Origin: Sclerotinia nivalis
Lineage: Eukaryota; Ascomycota; Leotiomycetes; Helotiales; Sclerotiniaceae
NCBI GenBank assembly: GCA_029531795.1
Contig: JAPEIS010000007.1
Span: forward strand, 124,001 to 188,000
Direction of reading: 5' to 3'
Length of the DNA: 64,000 bases
A program made the translations under genes and the position numbers. Each line of letters starts with the position of its first letter. Positions within the stretch are counted from its first letter, which is position 1. Below, one piece after another: positions 37,001 through 49,437 of this stretch. The notes under the pieces were generated by a model. That model saw nothing but the letters and a program-made list of their open reading frames with translations. It had not been told where the DNA came from and ran no database searches.

Positions 37001-38737
37001 AATCACGTCGGTGATATCGGCTTCAAGCATTACTCGTACTGGCCTTCTTCACTGTGCTAATAAAGCACACACTATCAATACGAGCTACATAGTTCAAGGA
37101 ATAGCCATTTTTGACATGCCAACTATTTACAATGACTTTTTTTTTAGCATTGCAGATAACCGGAAAATTTAGAGAGAATGGATCATAGAAGGAGCCGTGC
37201 CGTAATGAACTATCACATCGGTGTGGATGAAGACGATCAGTACTGGAGTGCGGTAGTATATAAGTTTATATGCGTGTACTATCCTCCAAACTGGTAAATT
37301 GATTTACATGCATAAGTATACATGTACATAATACAGTTACGAGATTGTGCAAGATGAATACGGAAGTTTTACGTACAGGCAAACTTTACAGGCAGCCTTC
37401 AACAAGCTGAACATCAATACACATCATTTAACATAATCATGCTTTCGGAACACTATCATCATCAAAGAGTCCGCTGGCGGACGGATGCTTACTGAGTTTT
37501 GCGGGAAGGAAAAGTTTGTTTTGACAGTATCATGCCAAGCTACCACAAATCCCGCAGAGCCTTTCCATTATGAGACAGCCGCTGTCACTATCGCTGAAGC
37601 TCAAACTTTATATTCAGAACCGTCACATTTCAGGTACGGACTTGAAAGATATCCGCATGCGCCTATTCCATAATTGTCTTTGAAGATTCGGATGGCTTGT
37701 GCACAGCTTCCATAAAATACATCTGCAAGATATCCATTACATCTATTGAGCCGTCCTTGGATGTTTCCCAAAATGGACTATGTTTTGTCCGTCCTGCCTG
37801 TAAAAGAAGTGAAGAAAATAGAAACGGAATTTTGAACAAGGATCTCGCTGGAACGTATTCGTAAGATGCTAGTTTGATGCTAGAAGCTTTTCAATCGACA
37901 GCTGTTTCCATTTGGGCGTTCACAAGTGTGTACATTACATCAAAAATCTTGGAACGCGAGAATGGCTCCCGGGCTGCAAAGGACGGCCGAATCTTTTTCC
38001 TGTGGCTGGCTCTAACCTCGGTTTTGGGAATGGACCTTTCTTGAATACGAGAGGGATTGCTGATCATTCGAAAGTAGTTTTTGAATTTTATAATGTTGTG
38101 TCCTTAGAGAGTGGAAATTGGGGGAGGGTAGAATTGGCTTGGAGAGAATATCATCTCTTGTACATTATGTCAATTCATACTTCAAAACTTGTTTGTCTTC
38201 GCAGATCTGTTAATTGGCACTCGATGATAGCTATACTTCATACTAGACAGCGATCTGAGTGAGGATGTGCTAAACTGCCAGCTACAGGAATAGTTCACAT
38301 ATTTTTGAAGTTCTGCTAGTGCAAAGATTTCTTGGCCCCCCAGCGTATGTCACTATCACTTCAATTATTTACTAAAAAGAGAAAAACTTGGGAACCAGCA
38401 GCAGCATTGCCATCTTTACAATTCCAGCATGCTGTCAAGGAAAGAAAGAACATTCAACTATCGTAATTCTTCTTGATTTGCAAGAATGGATCTACTAAGA
38501 TATAGCGTGTATTCATATGACCATTATGCCAGTCAAATAACCAATTTTTTTTCTCTAGTGGTTTGATTGTGTGCTTCGATTCTGTAGCATCGTCGCTAAT
38601 ACGGAGATAAGCAAGACAAAATTGCGAAAAGCTGGGCCTCCATACAATCAATCCTAGCGCAGTGAATATCCTAATGGTATCCTTTCATGTGACGACCCAG
38701 TGCAACAGTACAAAAAAAAAGAATGAGTAAGCCCTCT
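34076..38737. other. 4.7 kb upstream region of the melanin PKS, no gene recognised
   Basis: From the PKS start codon to the end of the hydrolase gene no coding sequence can be supported; frames stay below 117 codons and show no known motif. Both flanking genes are on the minus strand, so the region holds the PKS promoter and the promoter-distal regulatory DNA. I saw no inverted or tandem repeats of note, so the length is not explained by a recognisable transposon. Confidence 0.5.
34215..34220 (-). promoter_or_regulatory. Possible TATA box of the PKS gene
   Basis: A TATATA run on the minus strand lies about 140 bp upstream of the PKS start codon. Position is plausible for a fungal promoter, but the region is AT-rich, so this is tentative. 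Confidence 0.35.
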
Positions 38738-39640
38738 CTATTTCCCCCAACTCCTCTCATAACAGTCCATATCATCTATTTTATCAAAGAAATTTATGAT
38801 ATCCCTCGCTACAGTATCCGACGCTTCAATCGCATGCCAATGACCCACTCCGGGAAGTACCTGAATACACTTTTTCTTCGCACACACACCGGCACTAGCA
38901 TGAATCTTTAGACAGCCCTTGTAAGAAGCCGTTCTATCTTCACTGCCGGCAAGAATCATAATAGGTACGTGAATTTTGGCATAATCTGGCTTTTTAGCCG
39001 ATGCTATAACCTGACATAAAGATAAGTAACCAGCGATGCTCGTGCCGAGTATTAAACTTCGAATGAAAGCGCGTTCAGTATGTGTTGCTTTGAAACCCGT
39101 AGCGGCCATCGGTATAGAATCGGCAAGAGGTTCAAGTCCATCTATATAACTCAGTCAAATAGTCCTAGAACAGTAATACTCAAAACTATACATACGGGTC
39201 TCAACAGCCGCGATCCTTTTCGTAAAAACCTCACTAAGAGCCGGACTAGGATCAATCGGACCCAATAAAACCAATCCCTTCACACCCCGCGAATACCGGA
39301 TAGCAAGTTCACACGCAATCATCCCGCCCATCGAATGACCCACCACCCAAACTTTTTCCATAACCGCCGTACCCGAGAGGGAATCGAGGAGCGCAACCGC
39401 ATCATCGATTATCGATTCTACTGTTTGTGGTGGACCGCCTAGACTAGATAGACCTGATCCGGGTGTATCAAATGCGATGCATGTTGATTTTGTAGAAATT
39501 TCAGGGATGATCGTGTGGTAGAAACTAGAAGAAGAACCGAGACCGTGGATAAAGAGTGTGGTGATGGGATTGCTCAGATTTTCGGTTTGCGGTGTTGTGG
39601 TGTAAAAGATGGATTTTCCGTTTATGGTTATGAATGGCAT
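38738..39640 (-). CDS. Alpha/beta hydrolase
   Basis: Two exons (39640-39196, 39141-38738) encode 282 residues; the intron (54 bp, phase 1) restores a continuous frame. Visible are the oxyanion segment FIHGLGSSSSF (residues ~30-40), the nucleophile elbow VGHSMGG (Ser near 105), the acid segment MILAGSEDRTA and the catalytic His in LPGVGHWHAIE. This is a compact family member without signal peptide, of the esterase/lactonase or C-C hydrolase type. It lies between the PKS and a regulator gene of the melanin cluster on the same strand as the PKS. It is shorter than, and unlike, the ~400-residue Ayg1/Ygh1 polyketide-shortening hydrolases, so a melanin role is only suggested by position. Confidence 0.85.
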
Positions 39641-40537
39641 GATGAGTATGGAGGATTGGATTTAGATGATGTTGGTGATGTTTTCATCTTGGAAGCTTTT
39701 TGTTACTTTCGAAGCTGGAGCTCCTTCTATGACATACCTTCCCTTCACGGCGGATAGGGAAGGCGGCCCACACATCCCGATAGCTTCGGGGAGCTATCCT
39801 CAACACGTGACTTTGCATTTCTTGCTTCCTTCCTTAAAGACTTACCGTGATGTAAGTCTCCTTGACAGCCAGGAACGGATGGAAGGTATTTGATTTACCA
39901 TCGTGGATGGCTTTTCTATCCTGTACCCATGTGGGAAGAATATTTCTTCCAATCGTACCATGCACGTGATTTAGATGGCAATGTATCCATCCGGCAACAC
40001 AATTGGTGTCCAGAGGGAACATATATCGACGCATTTCTCAATTTTGTACGATTGACCTAAGCACACTAACCTAAATAAAACTTTACTCTAAGCCTACATC
40101 CTCCAAAACCGAACAATTTCGTACAATGCAAAATCGGACGTCCGTTGGGGATTCCTAATTAACGGGGCGTACACAATGACTGTATTCCACATCCTAGTGC
40201 TCTGAATAATCTAAAAGGGAAATATACGACGGAAACTCCCACAACTATACATTAACTCTATTTGCGCTTCGGGCGAGAGGTATACACGAAATAAATGTAC
40301 TCTGTATGTGAGGTAAAAATCTGTGGGGTAAGTCGTCGGATCGGATAATGTTCGAGTCATTATCCGCCCCTATCTGGATCGGAGTTCCTAGCCGGGGCAA
40401 TGGATACCTCTGCTGGAACGAGTGAGTATTAACGAGAGGCCTTCTATCGCGAGTCATGAGCTTATAGATCCACAGGAGTAGTGGGAGCAATATAGAAATA
40501 TTTTCTAGTATACAAGAATCTACATGGTAATTAATGT
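39641..40537. other. Intergenic, nothing recognised
   Basis: About 900 bp between the hydrolase start codon and the regulator stop codon, both genes on the minus strand. It should contain the hydrolase promoter and the regulator's 3' untranslated region. Confidence 0.5.
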
Positions 40538-42635
40538 CTATACACCGATCGCCACATTGTGGCTCGATGCAGACGGAGTGTCTTCAACCATACCAGCCAT
40601 CTTCGCCCTCTTGAGATCTTCAATCATGACCTGATCTCTATAGATAAATGTTGAGGGATACCGAGTTGGCAACTATGAGAAATTAATAACCTGCTAGCAT
40701 GAGAAAAAGAGTCAATCATACCTGAAGTAGCATCTCGGCTTGTCGTATCCCTAAATCCTCCGCAATATATTTAAGTCGTCCCCTCAACCATAATCTTTGG
40801 GAATTAGTCGCGAAGTCTGAGGCTGCCGCTGCAAATACTGGCCATATAGCCCAAACACCCGTTACTCCCTTTCCCCTTATTCTACTGTCGTTCCCACAGG
40901 GAAAATACGAGTTTTCGACCACAGGAATATTGGTATGTCGGGTGTTCCAGCCGAAGAAGAATGGAATGCTTGACACGATATCGTCGATCAGTATACTTGC
41001 TTGTCGTGAAGCATTCAGGTATTCTGGTGTGAGGGTGTAATCGAGGCCGGAATTAAGCCATGCAGTACATCGTAGGATAGTCGTGATAATAAATAATCTC
41101 GAGGCGCGTGCAATGTTATGCGTAGTAGCCATCCAAAGCTCCCCATATATATCAATTTTTCCTGGATAGCAAGTGGCAGCCTCGAGTTCTTTCTCCGCTA
41201 TGTCGTCAATCCAAGCTGCCATTTTAGGCGCCCATTCCTCGGGAAGATTTCTATACCACTCGACGTATTCTCTCTCGATTAATTCTGCGTTCTCCAAGTG
41301 GTTTACTACCTTCTCGATATTTTCTGCTGTTCGAGCTTCGAGAGTGCAAATTCGATGGGACTCTGCGCGTAGGTCTGCTACTTTGAGGTTGAGTGCGGAT
41401 ACTTGATGTTGTACTTTATCCTCCAACGCAAACGACGTCCACCAATCGACGCCTTCCTTGACATCCTTCGACCGGCTGATACATTCGATAGTCTAGTAAT
41501 CATTAGTCTCGTTTCATTAAATGAAAGGAAATAAAATGCTACCATGTGTCTTCTAACAGCGTCAAATAAGGAGCGGCCAATCTTTGTATCAAGCTGGCTT
41601 CGCCCCCGAGCCTTCACCAGCGCTACAGCTCCATTGATGTGAGATAACCATCCGGTAAAAGACATGGGGTGTGAGCTGAGTTGCTAGTCTGGGTAAGTAT
41701 TATGTATAAAATGACAATAAGATTATTTTACCTCATACAAGGATAACAAAAAAACTGCCGCCAAAGTCGCATCTTGCTTTGCTTTGTCTGAATCTTGAAG
41801 ATCTTTGTTGATTTGATTCAAAGCTATCACATACTGACTGTCAGCTAGAGGTACAAGTTTCCTAGCATCTGGCTGGTTCGCGAGAGCAACAAGTGCGACG
41901 GCATTTAACACAAGCATAAGTGTAGTTTCTGTTGAGCCAGCAGCATACACGAGTGGCATGAGGAATTCCAAATTTCCTTTGCCTGTGAGTCCACGTGGGA
42001 GCAGAACGAAATTAGATAAGAAAAAGCATGTGGCTCGTTCATTAATAGGGGGCGATAATTGGCTAGAGACAACCATTTTCGGTGACTCGGACGACTCAAT
42101 ATCGACGCTTGAACCGGGCGATAGCGAGCCGCCTGGCTCTGTATGAATGTCATCAGTAAACAATGAGAGACCAGATGGGCTTGTGGTTGTGATCCAATCG
42201 ATAGTTTTGTAAATGTTTACATTATTTGGCGTATTGATTTTCCTCCTCGTTGATCGACTGCCTTCACTTTGGCATGGTGAGTGGCTGTATGAGTTTATTG
42301 TAAAAGTCGGGGTGCTTGCATCGAAAGCTATAGAAGCTTTCCGCTTGGTGGCCTTGGTTTGGTCTCGAAGCTTAAGCTCATAATCATCGCGATATCCTGT
42401 AGCTTTTGTCAACGATTGGACCTACATCATTTCAACTGGAACTTAATCATACCAAGGCATTCTCGTTTTGACTTTTGGCATTTCATACACGACGGTTTAC
42501 CCTCATCGCACTGAGGTAATGATTAGGAACCAACACCCATACTCTGATGTTACCATGTGAGATGAGAAAACACACCTTGATCCGCCTAGCTCGACATATG
42601 TAGCATCCCTTTGATGGTTTTCCCGTGTTGACCAT
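40538..42635 (-). CDS. Zn2Cys6 transcription factor in the melanin cluster (ZTF-type)
   Basis: Six exons (42635-42576, 42510-42453, 42396-41732, 41683-41543, 41492-40722, 40630-40538) encode 595 residues; every junction keeps frame. The zinc cluster is split by introns: C11-x2-C14-x6-C21-x6-C28-x2-C31-x6-C38, ending CLGYRDDY, the usual end of this fold. A Ser-rich linker follows, then a fungal-specific helical regulatory domain with LYEQLSSHP and WLSHINGAVALVKARG. The protein is expected to bind DNA as a nuclear regulator. It is divergent from the second zinc-cluster gene across a 1.4 kb shared upstream region and lies near the PKS, so it is probably one of the two ZTF regulators known beside PKS13 in Botrytis. 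Which of the two cannot be told. Confidence 0.9.
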
Positions 42636-44005
42636 GACGAGCTTGTCCGAGTAGTCAGGTTTTGTACAATAAAGCTAGTTGGGATGCCAAAAGTCGCAAG
42701 TTTTTACTTTTTCTGGTGCACAAATGATGCGAGGTAATGGCGCTGGTCAGTGATATAAGGTTGATATTGCGAATCGATATGCTGCGGCCGCCAAGTTTGT
42801 CAACACCTCATAAGCTCAATTACATTAGCTGTTTCCCATTTCCGTTGCAAGATAGATTGGTCTGGTGGCAGTTGTTGGAATAACAAAAATTTCCGAATTG
42901 ACAAGAAAGCATCCGACACTGTAGGGTTATTTGACATCACATCCACACATGGGACAGATACGGGACAGCATCAAGAGACTTCGCCAATAATAATTCCAAT
43001 AACAACGAGAAACTTGAACCTTATCCGTACGGAAACCTTATTCGAATCGTGAAATGTTTCAAACTCCGACAATGTTTGCTATTAACCCTGATAAAACCTT
43101 ACGCCCGGACCTTCGTAGATTAATGGAACTTCTAGAACAATGGAGGCATAGGTATAATATGATTCGAACAATGTATTAATTAGCGTCGGAAACAGTAATG
43201 ATTCCTGAACGCTCCACAATACCAGAAGCTTCTAGCTGGTGGACAATGGCGGTCATGTTGGCTGGTTGGGACTAAGAATTGTGGGCAAAACCTAGAACCA
43301 AAGATATGATTCTATGAGGTTTGGTGATTGTGGGTCCCAGAAGCACTCGCAATTCATATGGGCTGAGGAGGATTAGGGTTTCAATCTACCCCGTATGCAC
43401 TTGAGACGAATTGCAATCGGATGATACCCGTATATCCATAGAGTTTCTGAATTGCTTCCCAATCACGTGAGGAGTCTGAGCACTTCTACAAGTCCTTGCT
43501 TGTTGTTTGAGAGACAGGTTGAATGGGGAAAGAGAAGACAACACCGGGATTCTCTGAAGAACCATATTGGTTGGGAGCAGTTAGAAATCGTCCCGAGAAA
43601 GACCTGAGGGTTATTCAGAACCTTTGGTCCAATGTGATAAAATGACTGCGTGTCCGCGAAGAGTGTTGGAAGCAAAAGCACAGACGTTGTGTCCTAGTTT
43701 CAGGTTCTCTTGATGTTTTCATGTCAAAATCCATAGGTACTATGAGCTGGGAAAGGATGAAGTTGAAGAGCGTTGTCTGATAATAACCTTACCCTTTGAA
43801 ATTACTTTTGATGACATTAGCGCCAATAACTATATCACGTGATCATCCCAGACAAACCCCCACTTGCGATTCTTGTTCTCCCATGATTTGATTGTATTTA
43901 TTGAAATTACTCCGTCACATCAACTACACTTTAGTATTGAGGATTACATTTTTTTCGTACCTGCGAGTTAACTCTCACCCACTTCACACTGTTATCGCTG
44001 TACAA
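42636..44005. promoter_or_regulatory. Divergent promoter region of two zinc-cluster regulators
   Basis: The 1370 bp between two divergent start codons must carry both promoters and could allow co-regulation. A GCGGCCGC word occurs near 42784. No gene-like frame or repeat was recognised. Confidence 0.5.
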
Positions 44006-46126
44006 ATGAATACCCCTCCAACTTCAAGAGTTTCCGAAATAATTACTTCTTCAAATGGAGGTCAGGTGTGCCCGACCAATCCTCGTCAAGCCCCAAAATC
44101 TCGCCAGGGGTGCCAAAGATGCAAGGCTAAACGTGTAAGCCTCACTTGTTACTTGTTAGAAACACAAAAGTTTCAGTACTGACTTGACAGTAGTTGAAAT
44201 GTGATGAAAAGAAGCCGCATTGTCTTCAATGTCTCAAAAGAAAGGCAGAGTGTTGCTATGCTTCACAACGACTAGTTTGGTCAACGAAACATGAAAAAGT
44301 TCTTGTTGGAAATACCCACAGACCACTACCACCTTCAGCAAAAGCTCTGGAAGGAGAGCTGGTGGTGGATTCAGTCCCCTCCGTGAGTAAATCCCCTGGA
44401 AAAGGACCTACGGAATCCAATCCAAAGCAAGACCATTCCGAAATGGTTGAACATGATGAATCCTGTGGAAAAAGCAGAAGTGGGTCTGTCCAGAGCTCTG
44501 ATATCACAATCAAGAGGAAGCGCGCTCCAGTATTCACTGATAGTCTTTCTGCCATTCGCCATCAATTGAACAACTCGAGTGTACCTGAGTTCCTTATTCA
44601 TCTTCCAACAATGCTCGTGGAATACTATTTCGGTTATATTTGTGTAATATTCTCATCCTTTGATGGCATGCTCAATCCATTTCGGTCTACTGTTGGCCAA
44701 CTCTGGGATGGTTCGGCACCGATATACTACGCCATTCAAAGCATGGCCGCTGCGTACCTTTCGCATGACTTCCCACGCATGTCTACCGTGGGGATTCAAA
44801 TGCAACGAGAAACATTTAGATGCTTGTATCAATCGAGCCGAGCTGGATTGGAATCCCATGACAACATTGATAAGACTCTCCTGACTGTGCTCCTGGTTGG
44901 TCAAACCACAGCATGGCATAATCCCAGGGATCTAGGTCTGGCACACCTAAAAACTGCCAAGAGGTTATACAAGCAACGGCTTGCTCGGCAAGGTATGAAC
45001 GTGGATAGCAAAACGCGCCGACAGAATGAGTTCTTTGAACAGTGTATTTTATACTGGGATTTACTAGCTGGATTTGTCGAAGATGAAGAGAATATTGTCA
45101 TGCTAGGGGAAGATACGTCGGTGGAAAGCCGCACGACCCCAAATACAAATACGGAAAATCGTCAAATATTTCCTCACCCATGGACCGGAGTGGCACCGAA
45201 GGTACAAGCTTTATTCGCCCAGGTAGGAAGATTGATTCGGTCTTATCGCAAGTCAACGTTCAATCCAATTCCAAACATTGCTCTTGATGATCCTTTTTTC
45301 GACTTCAGTTCGTTACCACTTCAACAAAGTGTCTTCCCTAGCATCGAGTGGACTACCAAGGCGCGGCTTTTGGAAGAGCAATTACTGGCTGTGAATTTAC
45401 CATCCGAAGCCGAGCTTGTAGATGCTGGTGACGAGAACACACCCGTCAGGCAATACATCCTGCTAGCAGAAGCATATAGGTGTGCTGCTCTCCTAGAGAT
45501 ATATCGTGTCTTCCCTACTATTTATCTGACTCGGCTGCCCGACTCTCAGGAGATATTATCTTTGCCAGTTTCGCATTCCGCAGAGGAATTCTTGATATCG
45601 CTTGCACTACATATTGTATCCCTCCTCGAGAAGATTCCACCAACATCCGGTACTCGATGTCTCCAACCCATTGTCATGATTATCTCTGCAAGTGAGCTCC
45701 GGTTCTCTACAGCATCAATGGAGACATTTTCCATTGATGAAACTTTCGGATTAAGCCATTACGAAGGTGTTGGTCACAACCATGGTTCGGCATCAAGTGG
45801 CACAACGATGTTGAATAGCATTACTAACTTCGAGGTGGATATTGCGGCTGCCCGTCGTTTCATTGTGACTCGTTTTCAAGATTTTAAACTATCATTGCCT
45901 GCGAAACCTATGACAAAGGCATTGATACTGGTAGAAGAGACTTGGGCGAGGGCTGATCTTGGACAAGAAGTGTTCTGGAGTAGGTGACTTGGTTTCTTTT
46001 ACAATATTGGCCGGAACTTAAGCCTTGAATCATCGCTCTTTTTATTCCGTATCAACGTATAAACTAACTTATTTAACTACAGTGGATGTAATGTCAGAAA
46101 TGAATCTGGAATGCATATACGGGTGA
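44006..46126 (+). CDS. Second Zn2Cys6 transcription factor in the melanin cluster (ZTF-type)
   Basis: Three exons (44006-44134, 44194-45979, 46083-46126) encode 652 residues. The zinc cluster is C36-x2-C39-x6-C46-x6-C53-x2-C56-x6-C63 with the first intron falling just before LKCDE, a common intron place in this family. A fungal-specific regulatory domain covers most of the rest. The last exon was chosen because it gives a DVMSEMNLECIYG ending typical of such regulators, whereas reading through would stop four codons after the donor. Start at 44006 is the first ATG of the frame that gives a compact N-terminus. It is divergent from the other zinc-cluster gene and adjacent to the reductase gene. 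Confidence 0.9.
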
Positions 46127-47030
46127 CTATCTTCCGATACGTTCTACATACACCATGGTTACATTATCTCAACATCCCAGCTGCATGCAAGTACTTTCTA
46201 CCTTGACAAGGGTGCCTTTTATTTACCAAGTCCATGATTAGTGTTTTTGCCTGAAGATTAAAAGTAACGATTCTGAACTCTTATGACTTTATATAGTTTC
46301 TTAAAACGACACACAAAGGATCTTACAGTTTCATAGATCTTAGCCATCCGTACAATTGAAAGACTGTCTGACACTTCCTATCCCAATATTGCGACTTAGT
46401 AAAGCCGATAATCAACCGGTCGTCTGGCATGTAGCCAGGCAGTTCCAGCAGATCTATGCCACTAAGATGCATACACGCCCCGTCTTGTCACCTCAACTCT
46501 AAAATCTCCTGAAGAGTTCGGGTCGGACAAGTGATACTTGTCTAATGGAGACTCACACCACCAGCATGGCAAGCACCTACTGGCTAATCATTACGATGGC
46601 AAGAGGTGCTCAGTGTATGTTTGGTGCTGACAGGCCGTTGTGTGGCTGAACCTGCAGTCGCAGTATGAGTACAGTTGAAATTCGCTCGAGGAGGGCTTTC
46701 TTTCCACGTTAATCATTTGAAGTGGCCAATAAATGGCAAACAGAGAACAAGTCGACTTCAACAGCACATCGAAACATTTTGATACCGACTCATGCAGCCA
46801 CACGTCTTTCCAGTCCACAATTCGGCACCTCACTTAAGAATGGATGTAAGGACAGATAATTGGATCGCAAGTTGACTGGCAAACATATCATTTAATGATG
46901 TGGATTAGATTTTTTTTGATTCTACATGTCCCTAACATTCTACCGTCTATCGAACCGGACAGGTACTCCTGTAAGCAACCTTCAATTCATGATGCATAAC
47001 TCTTTCAACTTCTATTCACATATTACCAAC
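46127..47030. other. Intergenic between converging genes
   Basis: About 900 bp between the 3' ends of the zinc-cluster regulator (plus) and the reductase (minus). No coding or repeat signal was recognised. Confidence 0.5.
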
Positions 47031-47935
47031 TTACTTTCCACCACCGTTGAGTTGTAGAATTTGTCCTACAAAAATATTAGTCACAAGAAAAGGGACTTGT
47101 TCATCGATAGGTCTTACCATTAATCCATTCAGATTCTGGACCTGCCAAGAATGCTACAACTCTTCCGATATCCTTTGGAACACCGACACGTCCCAGTGAA
47201 CAGACAGCAGCAAGTCCCTTATCAATGATGTCTACATCCATTCCTTCAGTTCCGCCTGGAACATAATGCCATGCATTTCTATATTCACATCAGCATTGAT
47301 CATGAATACAAGATGATACAAAATACTTACTGCTCGTACATATCGGTCTTGATTCCACCAGGAGCAATACCATTGCAAGTAATCTTCTTTTTTCCACAAT
47401 CCTTGGCGAAAGATCTAACAAATCCTTCAACAGCCGCTTTACTGCCAGCGTACAAAGCATGGTTCGGTACACCGGACATATTGGCAGCAATGGAAGACAT
47501 CAAAACAATTCTTCCATAGTTCTCGAGGTGGATAAGAGCTTGTTGAGCAACAAAGAATTGCGCTCTAGTATTAAGGCCAAAAACTTTGTCGTAGTCTTCC
47601 TCGGTGACATCTTCTTCCTCCTTGAAGATCTCAGTACCCGAATTGCTCATAACAATATCGAGTTTACCGAAATGTGCCTTAGCCTCTTGGAACAAGCGCC
47701 GAATTTCTGGTACCTTGGAGACATCGGCTTTGATAGCAATTCCTTTGCTACCGAGTTCCTCAATTTCCTGAACGACCTGCTCAGCTGGCCCAGCGGAGTT
47801 GGCATAATTGATAACAACGCTCGCGCCACGGGCGGCAAGCTCAAGAGCAATACCTCGACCAATTCCACGACCGGAACCTGTCACGAGGGCGACCTTTCCC
47901 TCAAGAGTTTTAAATGGAGCTGGTGACACAGACAT
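47031..47935 (-). CDS. brn1: Polyhydroxynaphthalene reductase (SDR, T4HN/T3HN reductase)
   Basis: Three exons (47935-47331, 47278-47118, 47065-47031) encode 266 residues. The NADPH loop is TGSGRGIG (19-26), the catalytic triad Ser148-Tyr162-Lys166 (SSIAANMSG, YAGSK), and IAPGGIKTDMY and ESEWINGQILQLNGGG mark the C-terminal half. These are hallmarks of the fungal melanin reductases that use NADPH to reduce 1,3,6,8-tetrahydroxynaphthalene to scytalone and trihydroxynaphthalene to vermelone. Comparing from memory with the two Magnaporthe enzymes, sequence such as VMSNSG, SSIAA and NAWHYVPGG is closer to the tetrahydroxynaphthalene reductase. The symbol follows the expected Botrytis cluster content and is less certain than the function. 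It is divergent from the scytalone dehydratase gene. Confidence 0.9.
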
Positions 47936-49437
47936 TGTGTTGTTTATGGAAGTTTAAACGTGAAAATGGGTATACGATATGAAAGTAGAAAACGCACGGG
48001 AGAGATTGTACAGCAATATAGGATGTGGAACGGTGTATGAAATTCTATTTGAAATGGGCAATCAACATCTTATATCATTGGACAAACCGGATCACGACAG
48101 TTCCTCGGACCTTTCGGTCTTCGGCCGTACAACAAGGAAGTGGCGAGACTCTGGAGGCATCCGTTCCGCCCATAGGCAATACTCATGCAGCGTTGATTTT
48201 CGTTTATATTGGCCCATGCAATTCCGATGCGCTGAACAGAAGTGAACAAACTACAAAGTACCCGATCTACGCGATTTATCCATTAGGCTATCAACAAACA
48301 ACAGGGCTCGATACCTCGAGAGCTCCACACAAACAGATGGTTTCCGAGTTTTTCATTAGTTATTCATCGCAATTATTGATGGTATGTTTCAATATAGTCC
48401 GCGCAGCAATGCACAGATTCCGATAGTAGCATTTAGCGTACTCCGCTCACTCACTAGGGTAAGCGAAGGCTTCGCAAGCTGAAGGTCTGATCATACATCA
48501 TATCACGGATTGAGGCTGATTCGTTTCTTTCTTGAGAAATTCCAATTCTTTTCCTACTATCCGATCTAGGTCATGTCAAGCTTCGTATAGCGGAAACTAC
48601 ATGACAATAAATACGAGTAAAAGTCCAAGATTTTTGACGATGTTGAGGGGCCGCTTTGGATAGGCTATTGACACTATTTTTAGGGGTAAAATATCCCCAC
48701 ATTGAGGTTCCTCCACCCATGCTTTGGATCGACACCGATAGCTCCATGATCTACAGAACTTGTCCGTTGGACAAAAAGATCCACCATAAACAATCCCAAC
48801 GTAAATATACTAACTTCACAATCAATAAACATCAATAAACATCAATAAACATCAATAAACATCAATAAACATCAGATATCAAGGAACTGAGACTTGGATA
48901 GTGCAGTCAATGTACCAAGATGCGATTGCGAGATACAGCAGAGTTAGCAAGCATCAACATAATCCTAGTAAAGTCCGGACTACGATTACCTTCTCAGCCT
49001 TGGCTTACGGAGCTCAAATAATCGCAGCGATACGACATACACCAACCCCTCCACCCTTTGGTTTGGCTGTTTCAGTTCCATTCAAAAAACCAGAGGAAGT
49101 CCGACCAGATCCCGGTATTGACAGTATCTTAATACACTATTACTAACTATTTTATCCATTATCAAAAGATGTCAGGGGTCATGGCGTTCAAGTTCGTCCC
49201 GGAGGGCGTACAAGCAGCCGGACTCGGGCTCTGGAGTTGAGCTAAAGAGCGAAGCCGCGAGGCAATAGGAGCTTTGTGAGCTCAAGTTTAGGACAGCTCA
49301 TGCTTGGATTGTCATGGATAAGATCGTACTTAAATGCTGTGGAAGTCGCTGATCTTTTAGTTTTCATTCTGTCATTGTGTGCCCCTCTACTACTCGAATA
49401 AATATATCTCTGAGAAAATCAAACAACCGAATTAAAT
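47936..49437. promoter_or_regulatory. Divergent promoter region of reductase and scytalone dehydratase
   Basis: The 1.5 kb between the two divergent melanin genes must hold both promoters. It contains a 10-bp tandem repeat (separate entry). Frames here (up to 133 codons, near 48025) show no known motif and are not supported as genes. Confidence 0.5.
48821..48873. repeat. Five perfect 10-bp tandem copies of ATCAATAAAC
   Basis: Copies start at 48821, 48831, 48841, 48851 and 48861, followed by a partial ATC. The perfect copies imply recent expansion. The repeat lies about 565 bp upstream of the scytalone dehydratase start. Confidence 0.95.

Noticed and set aside
37912..38262. 116-codon frame on the plus strand in the PKS upstream region
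   Set aside because: No recognisable motif or promoter; single frame of a size expected by chance in 4.7 kb.
38738..39640. Hydrolase as the melanin polyketide-shortening enzyme (Ygh1/Ayg1)
   Set aside because: Those enzymes are ~400 residues with a different architecture; this one is a compact 282-residue hydrolase.
48025..48426. 133-codon frame between reductase and scytalone dehydratase
   Set aside because: No similarity to known proteins, mixed composition, overlaps other frames; more likely promoter DNA.
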